A stretch of 64,000 nucleotides of DNA from Castor canadensis (lineage: Eukaryota > Chordata > Mammalia > Rodentia > Castoridae): positions 79,673,501-79,737,500 of the forward strand of contig NC_133386.1 in assembly GCF_047511655.1 (NCBI RefSeq). Reading direction: 5' to 3'. A program made the translations under genes and the position numbers. Below the pieces are notes generated by a model. The model searched no databases. It was not told where the DNA came from and saw only the letters and a list, made by a program, of their open reading frames with translations. Shown here in pieces: positions 33,481 through 47,092 of the stretch. The stretch's first letter is position 1; each line of letters begins with the position of its first letter.

Positions 33481-36400
33481 ACTAGTAGAAAAAAAGTTGA
33501 TTCTTTGAAAAGATTGAGAAGATTGACAAACCCTTAGCCAACATGATGAAACGGGGTGGGGGCGGGGGGTAAAAGGTCCAAATTAATAAAATCAGAGATG
33601 AAAAAAAGGACATAACCACAAATCCTAACAAAATCCAGAGAATCATTAGAGAGTACTTTGAAAACTTATACTCAAGTAAACTGCAAAATCTAGATGAAAT
33701 GGATAAATTCCTACATGCATATAACCAAGCAAAACTGAACTAAGACGATATTAAATACCTAAATAGTCACATTATAAGCAATGAAATTGAAGCAGTAATA
33801 AAGAGTCTGCTTCCAAAGAAGAGCCCAGGACCTGATGGATTTACAGTCAAATTTTACCAAACCTTTAAAGAAAAACTAATACCAATGTTCCTCAAAAATT
33901 TCCAGGAAATAGAAAGGGAAGGAATACTACCAAACTTATTCTATGAAGCCAGCATTATACTCATCCAAAATGCAATAAAGACATAAAAGAAAAGAAAACT
34001 ATAGACCATTATCTTTAATGAATATAAGTGCAAAGATTCTCTACAAAATACTGGCAAACAGAATTCAACAACATATCAAAAAGATCGTACACCATGATCA
34101 AGATGATTTCATTGCAGAGTTGCAAGATTGGCTCAACATATGTAAATCCACAAATGTAATACAGCATATAAACAGAAGCAAGAATAAAAACCACATGATC
34201 CTCTCAACAGACACAGAAAAAGCCTTTGACAAAATCTAACACCTTTTCATGGGAAAAGCTCTGGAGAAACTAGAAATAGAAGAAATATTCCTCAACATAA
34301 TAAAGGCTATGTACAACAAACCTAGAGCCAACATTATACCGAAAGGAGAACAACTAAAACTGTTCCTATTAAAGTCAGAAACAAGACAGAGCTGTCCTCT
34401 TTCTCTACTCCTATTCAATGTAGTTTTGGAATTCCTAGCCAGAGCAGTAAGACAGAAGCAACAAATAAAAGGGATTCAAATAAGGAAGGAAGAAGTCAAA
34501 CTATCCCTATTTGCAGTTGACCTGATCCTATACCTAAGAGACCCCAAAAACTCTACCAAAAAACTATTTGAAATCATAAACACTTTCAGCATAGTAGAGA
34601 ACAAAATTAACATACAGAAATCAGTATGTTTCCTATATACCAAGAACAAGCAGACTGAGAAAGAAATCAGGGAAACAATCTCATTCACAATAGCCTCAAA
34701 AACAATAAAATACCCTGGAATGAATTTAACAAAAGAAACCAAAGACCTTCGTAATGAAAACTATAAACCACCGAAAATAAAATCAAAGAAGATATTAGAA
34801 GATGGAAAGACCTTCCATGCTCTTGGATTGGCAGAATCAACATTGTGAAAATGGCCATACTATAAAAAGCAATTTACATGTTCAACAAAATCCCTATCAA
34901 AATTCCAATGACATTCTGCACAGAAATAAAAAAATCAATTGTGAAATACATATGGAAACACGAAAGACCTCGAATAGCCAAAGCAATTCTGAGCAAAAAA
35001 TCCAATGCTTGATGCATCACAATACCTGACTTTGAACTATACTAAGAGCCCTAACAATAAAAGCAGCATGGTATTGACATAAAACAGACAGGAAGACCAA
35101 TGGATCAGAATAGAAAATCTAGACATAAACCCACTCATCTATAGCCAACTGATCTTCAATTAAAGGAGTCCCAAACATGCGATGGACCAAAGACAGCCTC
35201 TTCAATAAATGCTGCTGGGAAAACTGGATATGCACATGTGGAAGATTGAAACTAGATCCCTGTCTTTCACCCTGTACCAAAATCAACTAAAAGTGGATCA
35301 AAGGCCTTAATATAAATAAGGCCTGAAACTTTGAAACAACTCCAGGAAGCAGTAGGAAATACACTGGAACAGTTAGTATAGGGAACAACTTCCTAAACAG
35401 AACTCAAAATTCTCAGCATGTAAGAGAAACAATGAACAAACGGGACTGCATCAAACTAAAGAGCTTCTGCACAGCAAAGGAAACAGTCACCAGCCTCAAG
35501 AGACAGCCCACAGAATGGGAGAAAAATCTTTGCCAGCTACTCATCTGATAAGGGACTAATATCCAGAGTATGCAGAGAACTAAAAATAAAATAAACTCAG
35601 CCCCCAAAGATTCAACACCCCAGTGAAGAAATGGACACATGAATTAAACAGGAAATTCTCAAAGGAAGAGGTACAAATGGCCAGTAAATACATGAAGTGT
35701 TCTACTTCCCTGGTTATAAAAGAGATGCAAATGAAAACAACACTTAGATTTCATCTCCCCCCAGTTAGAATGGCCATAATTCTAGGTTACTAACAACAAA
35801 TGCTGGTAAGGATGTGGTGAAATAGGACCCCTTTTGCACTGTTGGTGGGAATGCAAATTAGTACAATGCTGTGGAAAGCAGTATGGTGATTCCTCAAAAA
35901 GCTAAAGCTAGAACTGCCACATGATCCAGTGATACAACTCATGGACATCTACCCAAAGGAATGAAAGACAGGACACAATACAGACACCTGTACAGCGATG
36001 TTCATCACAGCACTATTCCCAATAGCCAAGCTTTGAGAACAACCCAGGTGCCCTACAACTGATGAATGGATTAAGATATTGTGGTATATACATACACAAT
36101 GGAGTATTAATCAGCCATAAAGAATAATGACATGGTTTGAAGGTAAATGGATGCAATTGGAGGACATCATGTTAAGTTAAGTAATCCAGGATAAGAAACA
36201 CAAAAACCACATGTTTTCTTTCATATGTGGAAGATAGATAAACATATACAGAGAAACAAGAATGATCATATATAGACTCAGATGTAGAACATGTTTGTAA
36301 GAGTGGAACTACTCTATGGAACTTAGGGATAGAGGAAAAAGAAAAGAGAATGGTAGAGCATCAGTAATATTGTGTAACATAAAATTTGAAGGTAGAGGAT

Positions 36401-36833
36401 ATAAGGATGTGTATTGAAAGGCTGATGAAAACTGGGGATGGGAGGTAAAGGGGTAAGGGAGATTAAAGGAAGGGGTTAAATGGACAAAAGCAACATATAC
36501 CCACAATGTGGATACATTGAGACACCCCTTTTGAACATCAATCTAAATATTAATAATGAAAACCAGGACTGTAAAATAGATACCAGTTGAAGGTGGGGAG
36601 GGTGAAGAAAGAAGATAAAGGTGATGGTGTATGGTAGATGGACTTCACATGCCTCTGTGAAAAAGAACTAAGAAATCTCTTACAACTGCCTTAAGTGGGG
36701 CAAAGAGGGTTGAGAGGGAGAAATGATGAGGGCAATGTAAATAATATACAAAATAAGTCTAATCAGAATTGTCACTATGAATCCCCTCCCCATACAATGA
36801 ATATATAGTAATAAAAATTTTCTAAAAAAAAAT

Positions 36834-36853
36834 AAAATATTTTTAGAAAATTA
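36834..36853. repeat. About 20-bp imperfect TSD (right) of 5-kb L1
   Basis: Matches 31820-31840 after the A-rich tail. Confidence 0.7.
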
Positions 36854-39439
36854 AATATGCAGACATTTTCATTTTGGTTTAACTTTACAAAACTGCATGT
36901 TTATTGCTTTTTATATTTTTCCCAGAAAATCTATAAATCCAATATACTCATCATTTTACTGTTGTAATTGCAAGAATGTGATTGATAGTAATGCTGTCAA
37001 GTGGTATTTAAAACTGAAATATTAGAATAAATGTAGAGTGACATTAAAGATTAGTGGTAGAAAGGAAGACTTCTTCTATTTTTTTAAATGTATAAAGGCC
37101 TTGAAATATGTGAATGTGATTTGGTAAAATTCATCTTTTATATCTGAGCATATGTCTTGGTGGCCTCCATATAACCAGCATTTAGTGAATGCTTATTGAT
37201 TGATCTGAGAAGTTGATTTTTAATTTTAAGAACAGCAATAGTTAGTAAATATACAAATAGAAATATAAAATTGTATTTTAGGCTATTTGGCCCAACTCCA
37301 ATATTGTTGGAAGTTTCTGTTTTCACAGTTGGAATAGAATTATTTTTTTCTTAAATTGGTCTTTCATGTTTTTCAGATTTTGTTCAAGATTCAAAGAGAT
37401 GACAGTCTTTTTCTGGGGTTTGTTTATTCCTTTTCTTCTCCTCTTTCTATTGTTTCTCTTTTTCCTCCTCCTTTTCTTTTTTCTACTCTTCCTTCTCTTT
37501 CCTTTTCTCCTCTTCCTCTTTTTCCTAAATTTCCTTGAGTATTGCTCCTTTCTCCTTCACTGAGCTTATGGTACCAGTTTTCTTGCTGGCAATGTAGAAT
37601 GCTTCTGGAAAGAAATCTGTGGGCTTATTTTTAGTCTTTCTGAGTTGAAATGACAAGTAGAAGCTATAGACTTTGGACTCATTTATCTTTAAAAGGTTTG
37701 GCTACATTTGTGGAACCAATGTCATTTCCTCCAAGTGGGTTACCTTTAAACTATAGGGAATATTTGGCTGGACCATGAGCAATGGCAATGGAATCTGTGC
37801 CTCATGCAACATCTGCTTTGCCTAGGAAATATACTGAAGGGAACAAGGGCTATGACCCAGGATTACAGATTTGAATTGTCACTGGCCAGAAAGGTGATCT
37901 ACTCTGATTGAAACAATTCATTGAAAGTAAACTATTTAACTCATGGAATTTCTTTAATTTTAAAATGTGAATTGTATCTAGCATCACGGAATGTAACAGT
38001 AGATCTAATTAAAACATTTTGACAATCATCCTTAATTCCATAGCACAATTTTTAAAATAATGTGTAGTCCATATTTTGAAACCTTAGTCACTTTAGTGAT
38101 CTCAATTTTATTTCTTTTTGGTTTCAAGTATGTTTATACTCATTCCTCTAAAGACTTCAAGAGGGTATGATATTTGAACAAAAGCAAAGAACATGATGCT
38201 TAGCATTTTTTGACAAGTTAGAGTAGATAGTGGAGAGCTATGTCAAGAGCAGTTGTTTAACACTGCATGTCATGTTCCCCACAGTTTAGTTCAAGTTAAT
38301 AAACAACTGTGCTAATCTCTCTTAACATTTGTTTGACATGAACCACATTACATTCTCTGATGGATAAGAAAGGTCCAGCTGAATATTTTGTGTCACTTTT
38401 GTGGTCTTGTAGCAGCGTGTTATAAGACAGTGCACATTCTAGAATACTCTCGGATAGCTGGTTCTCAAAGTTGCAGGATGATATGCAGCAATTCTTGGAG
38501 AATCTTCCAGGCTCAGGTTAATAGAATAGTATTTTATAATCTATCTTCTCTTGGAAGTTAAATGAGTTGACTTCCATGTCAGAATTTGCTAGTTGTCCGA
38601 CTATCCATTCTTTCCTTATTAGAAAATAAAATTGTAATGTTTAGACATACTTCATCTATGTGTATCCATGTAACTAATATTTAATCATGAGATCTAAGCA
38701 CAAGTATTGTCCATAGATCCCTAGAAGTCTCCTTAAAGAAAAGGTTGCTTCTTTCCTTCTTTCCATTTCCTTCATCTACTACCTGAATATGATAGGATAT
38801 GACTGAAGTTCCAGCATACTGATTGGGCCATGATAATAAAAGTGTACTTTTGGTTTGTTGGAACTGAATATTGGATGTAGCCTGGGTCTTATATGTTTTT
38901 CATTACATGAGGGATGAATAAACTTATATTTTGTTTAAGCCATTTTTCTATTATGAGCAACCAAGCTTTCTAAATTTGTGGTATGATTTTGTACTAGAAG
39001 TGGAATCCTGGAGTAATAAAAACTAAAATGTGGCAATAGCATACTGGAGGCAGCTGGGTAATGGGTGGTGTAGAACAATGGTCTATCGGGTGAGTGACTA
39101 CTGAAATGGGATGAAAAAACAGGTCAGCTTTATTCCCTTGGAATGCTTTCCACCTGTGGACTGAAGTCACAACACATAGGGGAAAGTGCTACTCATACAA
39201 AATGTGAGTGTGTTGACTGTGACTCAGTGGTAAAAATCTTCAACATTGAAGATAGTCTTCAAGTAGAAATAGAAAGGGAGATGATTTATCATTTGCTAAA
39301 TGAGGAAAAGTCAACTGTTCCTCTGTATCCAAATTGATTTAACAGTGGCAAAGTGAAAGCCTTTAGTGTGTGCCCCTGTAAATGTTCTTAACCTGGCCCT
39401 GGAGTCTTGACTTTGGAGAAATTTCTCCTTAGAGATACA
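36854..39439. other. Unassigned sequence with a pyrimidine-rich patch
   Basis: No gene is evident. A CT-rich strand-asymmetric tract spans about 37425-37560 and produces two overlapping chance frames of 60-65 codons. The rest looks like unique or unrecognisable old sequence. Confidence 0.35.
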
Positions 39440-40300
39440 ATCTGCACTCAATCAGCAAATAGTTAATGAGTACCTGCAATGTTCCCAAGTGCCATTTAAA
39501 CTGAAAGAATTAAAAAATGCCAGGTAAGGGGAGAGAAGGGGAGTCATTTCAAATAAGGTGAGCAGTTTAACCTTTAGTGATTCATTGATCCCAATACCTG
39601 TCCTAATTGAGGGAGTAAGCCCCATGGCTCTCAGGGCAGGAATATATTGTAAGGTGGAAGGATTTTTCAGTGTGAAAAGTCTTGAGTTATGGCAGGTTGG
39701 TTTATAGAACTATAGAGGCCAGTGTGATGCAGAGAATGTGTACTTAGAAATTTTAGAAAGTTAGCTGGGCTAGGAACAGACCCTGTATAGCCTGTACATG
39801 ACTGTGGAAATGTGGCCTTTGCTCAGGTTGGGAGCTGGTGGATAATTTGAGTAGAGGAGGAAATTGATCTAAAGTTTAAATTTATCCCTTATTGCTGTTT
39901 TGAGAGTAATTAGTAGAGTACAATGGTATAAGAAGAGAGACTAGAGGTATTATAGCATCTGTAAGAGAAAAAAATGGTGACCTACATCGGCTGTACCAGT
40001 GGAGGGAATGAGAAATGGTTGGAGCCTGAATATCTTTTGAAGGTAAAGTCAGCAGGATTTCTTAGAAGTCATCTTTCCACACAAATTCACTCTTTCCAGA
40101 AGACTTGAGACAGTGGCCATTTATGTGAGATAAGTGGGAATAAATAGAACATAGGCAGCAGAAACTAAAAGACTGGACTATTAAGGTTAAGAAATTTCTG
40201 TCTGGACAGGGTCTTTGATTGTGGTTACTCATGGAACTGAGTGGAAGTAAACAGCTGGCATGCTGCTGAAGTTCTGAGGGCACGGAATTCCCAAAGAAAC
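39440..40300 (-). mobile_element. LINE-2 3' half
   Basis: The reversed 3' terminus is at 'aatagttaatgagtacctgc'. Further right, blocks such as 'gcatctgtaagagaaaaaaa', 'ccagtggagggaatgagaaa', 'tggttggagcctgaatatct' and 'tttgaaggtaaagtcagcag' keep the LINE-2 order well. No open frame. Confidence 0.7.
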
Positions 40301-40504
40301 CTCAAGCCTGGGACAGGCTGTGGCTTAATGCCTTTAACAACTGCTCATCTGAACTAAATCGGCGCGAGGCTGTTGAAAAACTGGATGACCTCCAGAAAGC
40401 ACATAATCTCCAGTCCCCCACATCATTTCTAGGCCTTTATCACTTAATTTCTCTTTGTCTCAGTTATCCTCAATTGTTTTCTAATTCCTCATCTACTTAT
40501 ACTC

Positions 40505-40907
40505 TAGTCTCCCAGGGTTCTCCAGAGAAACAGAAAAAATAGGATGTGCATATCTAGAGAGAAGGAGACTTATTTTGAGGAATTGATGCATGAAATTATG
40601 AAGACTGGGAAGTTCAGAATCTGCAGGATGGGTCAGCAGACTGGAGACTCAGAGAAGAGCAAATGCTGCAGCTTAAGTCCAAAGGCTGTGAGATGCAGGG
40701 TTCTGCCTCACTCACAGGAGGCCAGCCTTTGATTCAGTGGATGTAACCCACTCACATTATGGAGGGCCATACTCTACTCAAAGCCCACCAATTTAAATCT
40801 TGATCTTATCCAAACATTCTCTCAGAAAAATATGTAGAATACTGTTTGACCATATATCTGGTTGCTGGGGCCCAGTAAAGTTGACGTGTAAAATGTAACC
40901 ATCTCAT
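40505..40907 (+). mobile_element. ERVL-type LTR, MLT2-like (second copy)
   Basis: 'cccagggttctccagagaaa', 'tattttgaggaattgatgca', 'aagtccaaaggctgtgagat', 'cacattatggagggccatac' and 'agtaaagttgacgtgtaaaa' follow the same plan as the LTR at 933-1321 but are closer to a longer MLT2 subtype. Solo LTR. Confidence 0.6.
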
Positions 40908-42154
40908 TTCCCAAATTCAAGCAGGCATTTCTCACACTTCATGTTATTCTTTCCTAATAAGTTCAGATGTACTCAAGACTCTCCTCAATATAGTACATTC
41001 TGCTGCCCCAAATCAAAGATGATATGAGGATTAGGACATATTTTTTATCTCTGATTCATAAACTAAAATACAAATTCTCAGTCTGACAAATTCTCAGACT
41101 TCTGTTTCCTGAAACATTCTCCATTGTCATTCTTCCCACATGATATTTTGCTGATTCCCAGACCCTTTCTCTTCCTCCTCCTTATCCCTCTGTCTCTCCT
41201 CCACCTCCCCACACCAGCCTTTTGTCTAACCATACCTAATAATTTGGTTTTTAAACTATCCATGAACTTTCACATCTGTATTTTTATGAATCTATACCCT
41301 CAAAGCCAATATACCTTTTATTCACAAACTCTATCAAATGTTTATAAAAATATTGCTTTTCCTGCCAAACTTTCTAAGATATTTGAACAGATCAATTGCT
41401 TTGCCTACTATATTGCCCAGACCCCCACACATATATGTACATAATATATATGTACATAATGTACATATATGTGAGGGTGTGTGTCTACCTTCTTAGAGTA
41501 GATTTCATGAGATAAAACACAACATAAGGATGATAATGGACAAAATATCTCTAGATACTCAGTAAATATTGGTTCAGCAATTAATGAAAGTATAGACTTC
41601 ACAAGGTTTATCAATTGCAATTAAGTTTTCTAGGCAGAATTAAGCAAATTCAAAATGACCTTTATAAACAGTGAAAACTCCTTCGACTTCTCTTATAAAA
41701 AACATCCTAGAGGGCTGTCTTAGTCTGTTACTGCAGTTCTATAATATAATAAAGAACCCAGATTTCTTCCTTTTCTCTATTTTACCCTTCTTTGGGTGTG
41801 ACCTCATCCTCGTTCTTATAGTCTTAAGAGAACAACTGGGGCTCCATTCATTATTATTCAATTCTAGCATACCCAGTAACATTAAGAGAAAAATAAGGAT
41901 GCATACCATAACCTTAAGGAATTTCTGAGATTCTTACAACACTTTTCATCCCATATTAGAACCTAGAATTATGTACCATGACCATAAATTGTAAAGGAAA
42001 TTGGGACATGTCACTATTTAGTTTTTAAGCAATGTGTCAACTAAAAGTTGAGTTTCTCTTATTAGAAAAGTATAATAAAAGTGGATATTGGATGACAACT
42101 AGAAATCTAAATTAAAAAGGCTGATGATGGATCCCTATGGAACAACAAAATTTT
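40908..42154. other. Unassigned; contains a palindromic AT stretch
   Basis: No gene. Near 41428-41476 'acatatatgtacataat' and related units form an alternating, self-complementary TA/CA stretch. A 106-codon frame at 41124 shows low-complexity CT-rich coding and no domain. Confidence 0.35.
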
Positions 42155-42243
42155 GTTTATTTCTTTCACAGTAGTGGAGATCAAACCCAGGGCCTTGAAT
42201 ATGCTCTGTAAGAACTGTGCCACCAAGCTACTCCCCTAAGTCC
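42155..42243 (-). mobile_element. ID-like SINE
   Basis: The plus strand reads 'agtggagatcaaacccaggg' and 'ccttgaatatgctctgtaag', then 'aactgtgccaccaagctact', the reversed ID layout. Confidence 0.7.
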
Positions 42244-42599
42244 TGACCAAAACCTTTTAAACTATGAATAGGTAAAGTTAAAAATAAATTAGTAGAGTAG
42301 ATTAATAAAGAATAGGCAGGAAATAGGGAGGAGAACAAAGTCAAATTTGTAGAAAACATTGATAGTAATGTCAAACATCAGGGGACTGCACTGAAAAATG
42401 GACAAATTAATTTGTCCTACAGGAGACCATTTATGACATTCACATGGACTTTTCCACTAACTGAGGCCTATCAACTGATGGAGAGCCCACCAAATACTCC
42501 GACCATGGAAAGTTAAGCTAGTAAATTACACTATACTTACAAGCAGAATTTCAATTGCCTGAATTCATTCTATATCCCTGCCACAATCTTTCAGATTCA

Positions 42600-42960
42600 T
42601 CAGTTGCATTTGGGGCAAGATAGAGAGGAAAAGTCCAGAAGTAAGCCCATATATTTCTGGTCAATTGGTCTTCACGGTCAAGACAGTTTAGTAGGTAAAA
42701 AAACTGAAATTTTTTTTCATAAAATTGTTCATGATCAACTGGATATCCATATGCTACAGAATGAAGTTGGACCCTTCACCTTATACCATATACAAAAACT
42801 GAAGATGCATCAGAGGCCTAAATGTAAGAGTTAAAACTATAAAACTCCTGGAGGGAAAATTTTTGTGAAGACATTAAAAACACTAAATTGTACACTTTAA
42901 ATGAGTGAATTTAATGGTCTTTGAATTATATTTCAACAAATCTGTCAAAAACAATAATAC
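42600..42960 (+). mobile_element. Ancient L1M ORF2 C-terminal fragment with 3' end
   Basis: 'aactggatatccatatgcta', 'gaatgaagttggacccttca', 'ccttataccatatacaaaaa' and 'ctataaaactcctggaggga' match the old L1 ORF2 order. An L1M-type 3' end follows ('ttgtacactttaaatgagtg', 'gaattatatttcaacaaat'). A 76-codon frame at 42604 is a leftover of ORF2. Confidence 0.7.
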
Positions 42961-43569
42961 AAAAGAGATGGTAAGAGTTCACAATAGGTTTTACTGATTG
43001 CCAGTGATTGCCAGATATCACTGGCTATGAATATAGTGGCTTGAGCAATGCCAAGGAATGTGTAAGTTTAACTTCTTACTGTTTAAAAGCTTCAGTACTG
43101 GATCTATTCTGTCAAGTTGTCATCATAGACTTTCATCTTCCTTCAGCATGTTAGTTCATTCTTCTTGGTTTACTAGTTTCCTTAACCCCTACAGCACCTC
43201 AGAACAACTATTTGTTTAGACTTCTATGAGTACCATCAAGTCTGTACTTACGCAATATCCTTTTTTCACTCAGCCTAACATTTCCTTCTCAGTTTGAAGG
43301 ATAAGGATAAGGTAAAAAAATCATATAAGTGGCTGGGTTGAATGTGCTACTTATTGCATCTAGTGGTCTGCGCATCTTCAAATTTCTCATTCTATCTTCT
43401 AAATGAAGAGAGACTTGAAAACAATCACCAAACCCACTAGATAATTGAATTGAAATTGAAATCATTTTGCACTTCATTTACAATTCTGTGTGTTTATTAG
43501 ACCTGAAAACTGTTATAGCAAGAAATTAAAATAAAGGTTCCATGAGCAAAGCAGTCATTGTGTTTAATA

Positions 43570-43815
43570 TAACAGTGTGAACTTGTCAAACACTATGTAC
43601 CAAGACTTGTTCTAATTGCTTTATGTGTAACTAGTTTAATCTACACTGCATCCTAAAGAAGTAGGCAATATAATTATTATTGTTTTATAAATGAAGACAA
43701 CTGACACTAAAAATGTTTGGTGCTTTACCCAAGGTCACGAACAGAAGCAGCAGAGGCCATAAACCCTGATGGAATCTGCATTCCTAACTTCTGTGCTTCA
43801 TTGTCTCTTATAGTC
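43570..43815 (+). mobile_element. MIR SINE
   Basis: MIR order is nearly complete: 'aacactatgtaccaagactt', 'attgctttatgtgtaactag', 'ttttataaatgaagacaact', 'gctttacccaaggtcacgaa' and 'ccctgatggaatctgcattc'. Confidence 0.75.
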
Positions 43816-44449
43816 TCTTGAATACAAGCCTTACCCATATGCAATGCTTATGCATTTATGTTTCCAGTCATAGTAATAGTGTTGTTGCAGAAAATATATG
43901 TTATCTTCTTTCTGAGGAAATTCAATGTTTGGAATTTTAGTTTCAAACAGTTTTTTTCTCTGATGTGACAGAGACCCAAATTTGGTATCCTTTTTCTCTA
44001 GCCAAGGAGAGTATTTAATAAGCCTCCAAGGCATTGACTATGACCATGTGACTGAGTTCTAATGAATAGAATTTGGGTTCCAGAGCTGGTCTATAATAAT
44101 ATCCTATGTGTTTCAATATTCTTTCTTCCTTTTACAGTTGAATGGGATGGTCATTGTCAGGGTGATATTAATAGCAACATTTGAAGATGGTATAGCTGCT
44201 GACAGCCTGGATCATGAAAGAGTGCAAAGGAGTTACAGCTGCTGTCTGAATTGTGTAACATTAACAAAGGGGAAAACTATTGTTTTAAGATACTGAAATA
44301 TTGAGGTCTATTTTTTATAATAACATTGCATCATAAGTAATATAACCAATAATAAAATATAGTAACATTATTATATTAACATAAAAACAAGCATATGTGT
44401 TTATGAATTGCATATTATTTAATCCCTAAGAAATGAGCAGTTCAGGACA
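43816..44449. other. Unassigned sequence
   Basis: No gene or repeat that I can name. Confidence 0.35.
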
Positions 44450-44806
44450 TAATACATATATACATGGAAATGTCATAATGAAGCTCCCTGTAATCAAACA
44501 AAAATGTCTTTTCTAAAAAGTGGAGGAAAAGAATGTAAAACAGGTTCTGTTTGGAGGTTGGTGCCAGTGGGATGGGGGAGGATAAAGGGAAAGGGTGTGG
44601 GAGGTGAATATGGTGGAAATATTATGTACACCTGTATGAAAATGAAAACACGAGGCCTGTTGAAACTGTTTTAAGAATGGGGGGAAGAGGATAAAGGAGA
44701 ATGATGTAGGGGTGAATTTAAGGAAGATATATTGTATGCATGCACTTTTGTAAATGTAACAGTGTACCCCTAGTATAACAATGATATGATAGTAAAAATT
44801 AAAAAA
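44450..44806 (+). mobile_element. 5'-truncated L1 3' UTR
   Basis: 'tacatggaaatgtcataatg', 'aaacaggttctgtttggagg', 'gaggcctgttgaaactgttt', 'tgcacttttgtaaatgtaac' and 'agtgtacccctagtataaca' match the L1 3' end at 61310-61650, followed by an A-rich tail. Confidence 0.85.
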
Positions 44807-45427
44807 ATAAATTGAATAAAAGGAAGGAGAAAATTAATGAACAAGTGTGGAGGGCTAGAGCAGGTTCTTTAAGCATTTCTTGGGTTCTTAGTATTTGTTA
44901 GAATTTTATATGCTGCTTCAAATCTTTATGACCCCCCTTAAGTTAATAATTACATACAAAATCTATAAAAACTACACTTTCCAGGATGTCTCAGATGACA
45001 ACTATTTTCCCCTCCAAATGTTAGCCAGTAAAGGAATGATCACATAGAAGTCAACTTACTGTATACTTGCCTCTGTAAAAGGATAGGTGGGTTAGGGAAT
45101 TTCTCGTAGCTCAGTATTCCTGAGCAAAGAATTCAAGGACTTTGAGATGTTTTAAAGGTTACTGACTCAGATCATTAATTTCTTTCTTTTTCATAGAAAG
45201 GGCTTCACTTTACCTTCATGTGTAATCTCTTTTAAAATAATTTTAGATTGCATTAAATCTCGATTTTTATCCTTGGACAGTGATCAAATTTACTCTTTTT
45301 GTGGATGTGTTTTTATCTTGAGTAATAAACCTATAATAAAATTTCCTGCAGTTACACAGTGATAATTTAACATATAAAGAATTTCCTGTAAGTAGTGGGA
45401 GTCATATTTTTGTATGCAAAAGAAAAT
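44807..45427. other. Unassigned sequence
   Basis: No gene or named repeat. Confidence 0.35.
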
Positions 45428-45533
45428 TTTATGGCTTTGGTTTTTTTCAGAGTCTCACTATGTAGCTCAGGCTGGCCTTGAACTTGCTATTCTCTTACCT
45501 TGGTCTCCCAAGTACTAGGTTTGCAAGCACATA
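45428..45533 (-). mobile_element. B1/7SL-like SINE
   Basis: The plus strand shows 'cagagtctcactatgtagct', 'caggctggccttgaacttgc', 'ccttggtctcccaagtacta' and 'ggtttgcaagcaca', the reversed 7SL-derived monomer. Confidence 0.85.
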
Positions 45534-47092
45534 GAAAACAGTTTTCTAAATGAATATTTTTCCCATGTATCTAAACCCTATTTGGTATAATTAATTTTAA
45601 TGTGAGAAGTGTAATATATTATTTTGACTTGGACATGTTTGCATGGATTTAAAGAAAAAAATAAATTATTTATCTTTTTAAGGATTTGCAAAACTTACTT
45701 CTGGGCCTAGGGTAGCTTTCTATCATGGAATGGTGTGACAATTATTAACATAATTCAGGATTTGTTTCTTAGCAGCTGGAAGAAGCAAAGTGACTCCTTC
45801 CAGAGACACAGTAGAATGTGAGTCTGTTCTTAATCCAAACTGAAATGTTAGGACTTATAGTGACAAAATCCAGGGTCTATCCAATTTGGACATCATTTGG
45901 AGTTGATTTAAGCTTGTCACATGTAAACAGGTTTCTTGTATTAATTGCAATTTGACAGCTATAGGTGCTTTATGCCATAAAAAGAAGAACCTTCTTTTTC
46001 TCTTTATTTCCCCAAATGAATATTAATATTTATCAGGAATTTGGACCTGAGGAACACTATTCTTCAAGGCAAAAATCTAAACCTACTTAGCAAAACATGT
46101 GAAATCTCTTCTAGCATGTAAAAGTTTTCTTTATGTACAAAGCACTGAAGAATTTTAAACAGCACCTGCATTCATGCTCCTAACCGTTATTCTCTTATTT
46201 TTGCCTTGCTGTGTACTTAAAGTTCTCATCCATAAATCATTTTATGAAATGAATAAACGACTTCATTGATGAAGTACAAAATGACTGCACTGGTTACATT
46301 ATAGCTAAGAGTAACATATTGATAGAGTCCTGCAGAAAGGAAATGAATGTGGGTTTGTGCCTGAGAGGAAAGGAACATATTAAAAGCCAAATTAGATTTG
46401 GAATTATGACAAAGAGCAAAACTCAAGTTCAGTGAACTTTAAACCTATTGACATTTTATTAATAATTATTTAAGAAACCTGCTAATGAAACCTGATAATG
46501 AATTTTTGTCAGGAATTTTAGACAGTGGATGACTACTAATGATCATGAAACAAACTACTTAGATATTTAATAGTAGTCAATGAAGTAAAAATCTGAGATG
46601 CTAATTTCTACCTGATATTTCATGTGAGCAATTTATCTTATAGTAATTAACACACCATATCTCTTTAATGCTGAGTAAACACTACTCTAGCCACTACTGT
46701 ATGTAATAAGAGAAAATGGAAATTGGATATATAGAATGAAGCAAAGGGGAGAGGTCACAAGTACACTAAAAGAGCTAAATAATTTAAAGTCTGACAATAA
46801 ACTTCTATATATTTGTATCCATATAGATATAATGACTCTAACAGTAAACAGATAATCAGAACACATCAATCTTGTAAAACAATCATTTTAATAAGGCATG
46901 AACACATGATATCATAAACTCTAACTTTGGATTAATGGTTGAAAATTTAACTGAGATGCTAAACTGTATTTTTCTGATGCATGTGGCAAACCCATATTGA
47001 TGTTAACATCATTTTTTCTTATTTTAAGTTACATTATGCATTCAGTTTGAAATAGAGTTAACACTCTATTCAAACCTAAGTTTGTATGAGCC
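45534..47092. other. Unassigned, possibly unique sequence
   Basis: No gene or recognised repeat in this AT-rich interval. It could hold conserved non-coding sequence, which only a cross-species alignment can show. Confidence 0.35.

Larger units (their letters stand above)
31885..36235 (+). pseudogene. L1 ORF2 pseudogene with FAVD in place of FADD
   Basis: The endonuclease start 'MTGNNRHFLNTNTECK' is at 31885. The segment LSLIDRSSRQKISKETS near 32300 belongs to the endonuclease. The RT region spans about 34018-34848 and contains [26 protein letters not shown] and FAVDLILYL, so the first catalytic aspartate of FADD is replaced by valine. A stop follows AFDKI at about 34238. The C-terminus ends near 36235. 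Stops, frameshifts and a nested element make it non-functional. Confidence 0.85.
31841..36833 (+). mobile_element. LINE-1, truncated just upstream of ORF2 (about 5 kb)
   Basis: The element starts shortly before the ORF2 ATG at 31885, contains all of ORF2 in decayed form and ends in a 3' UTR of about 600 bp with an A-rich tail. Its 3' UTR differs from that of the 15.47-kb copy, so it is another, probably older subfamily. It was later hit by a nested L1 at 32737-33306 and gained an AAAG run at 33434-33480. Confidence 0.9.
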
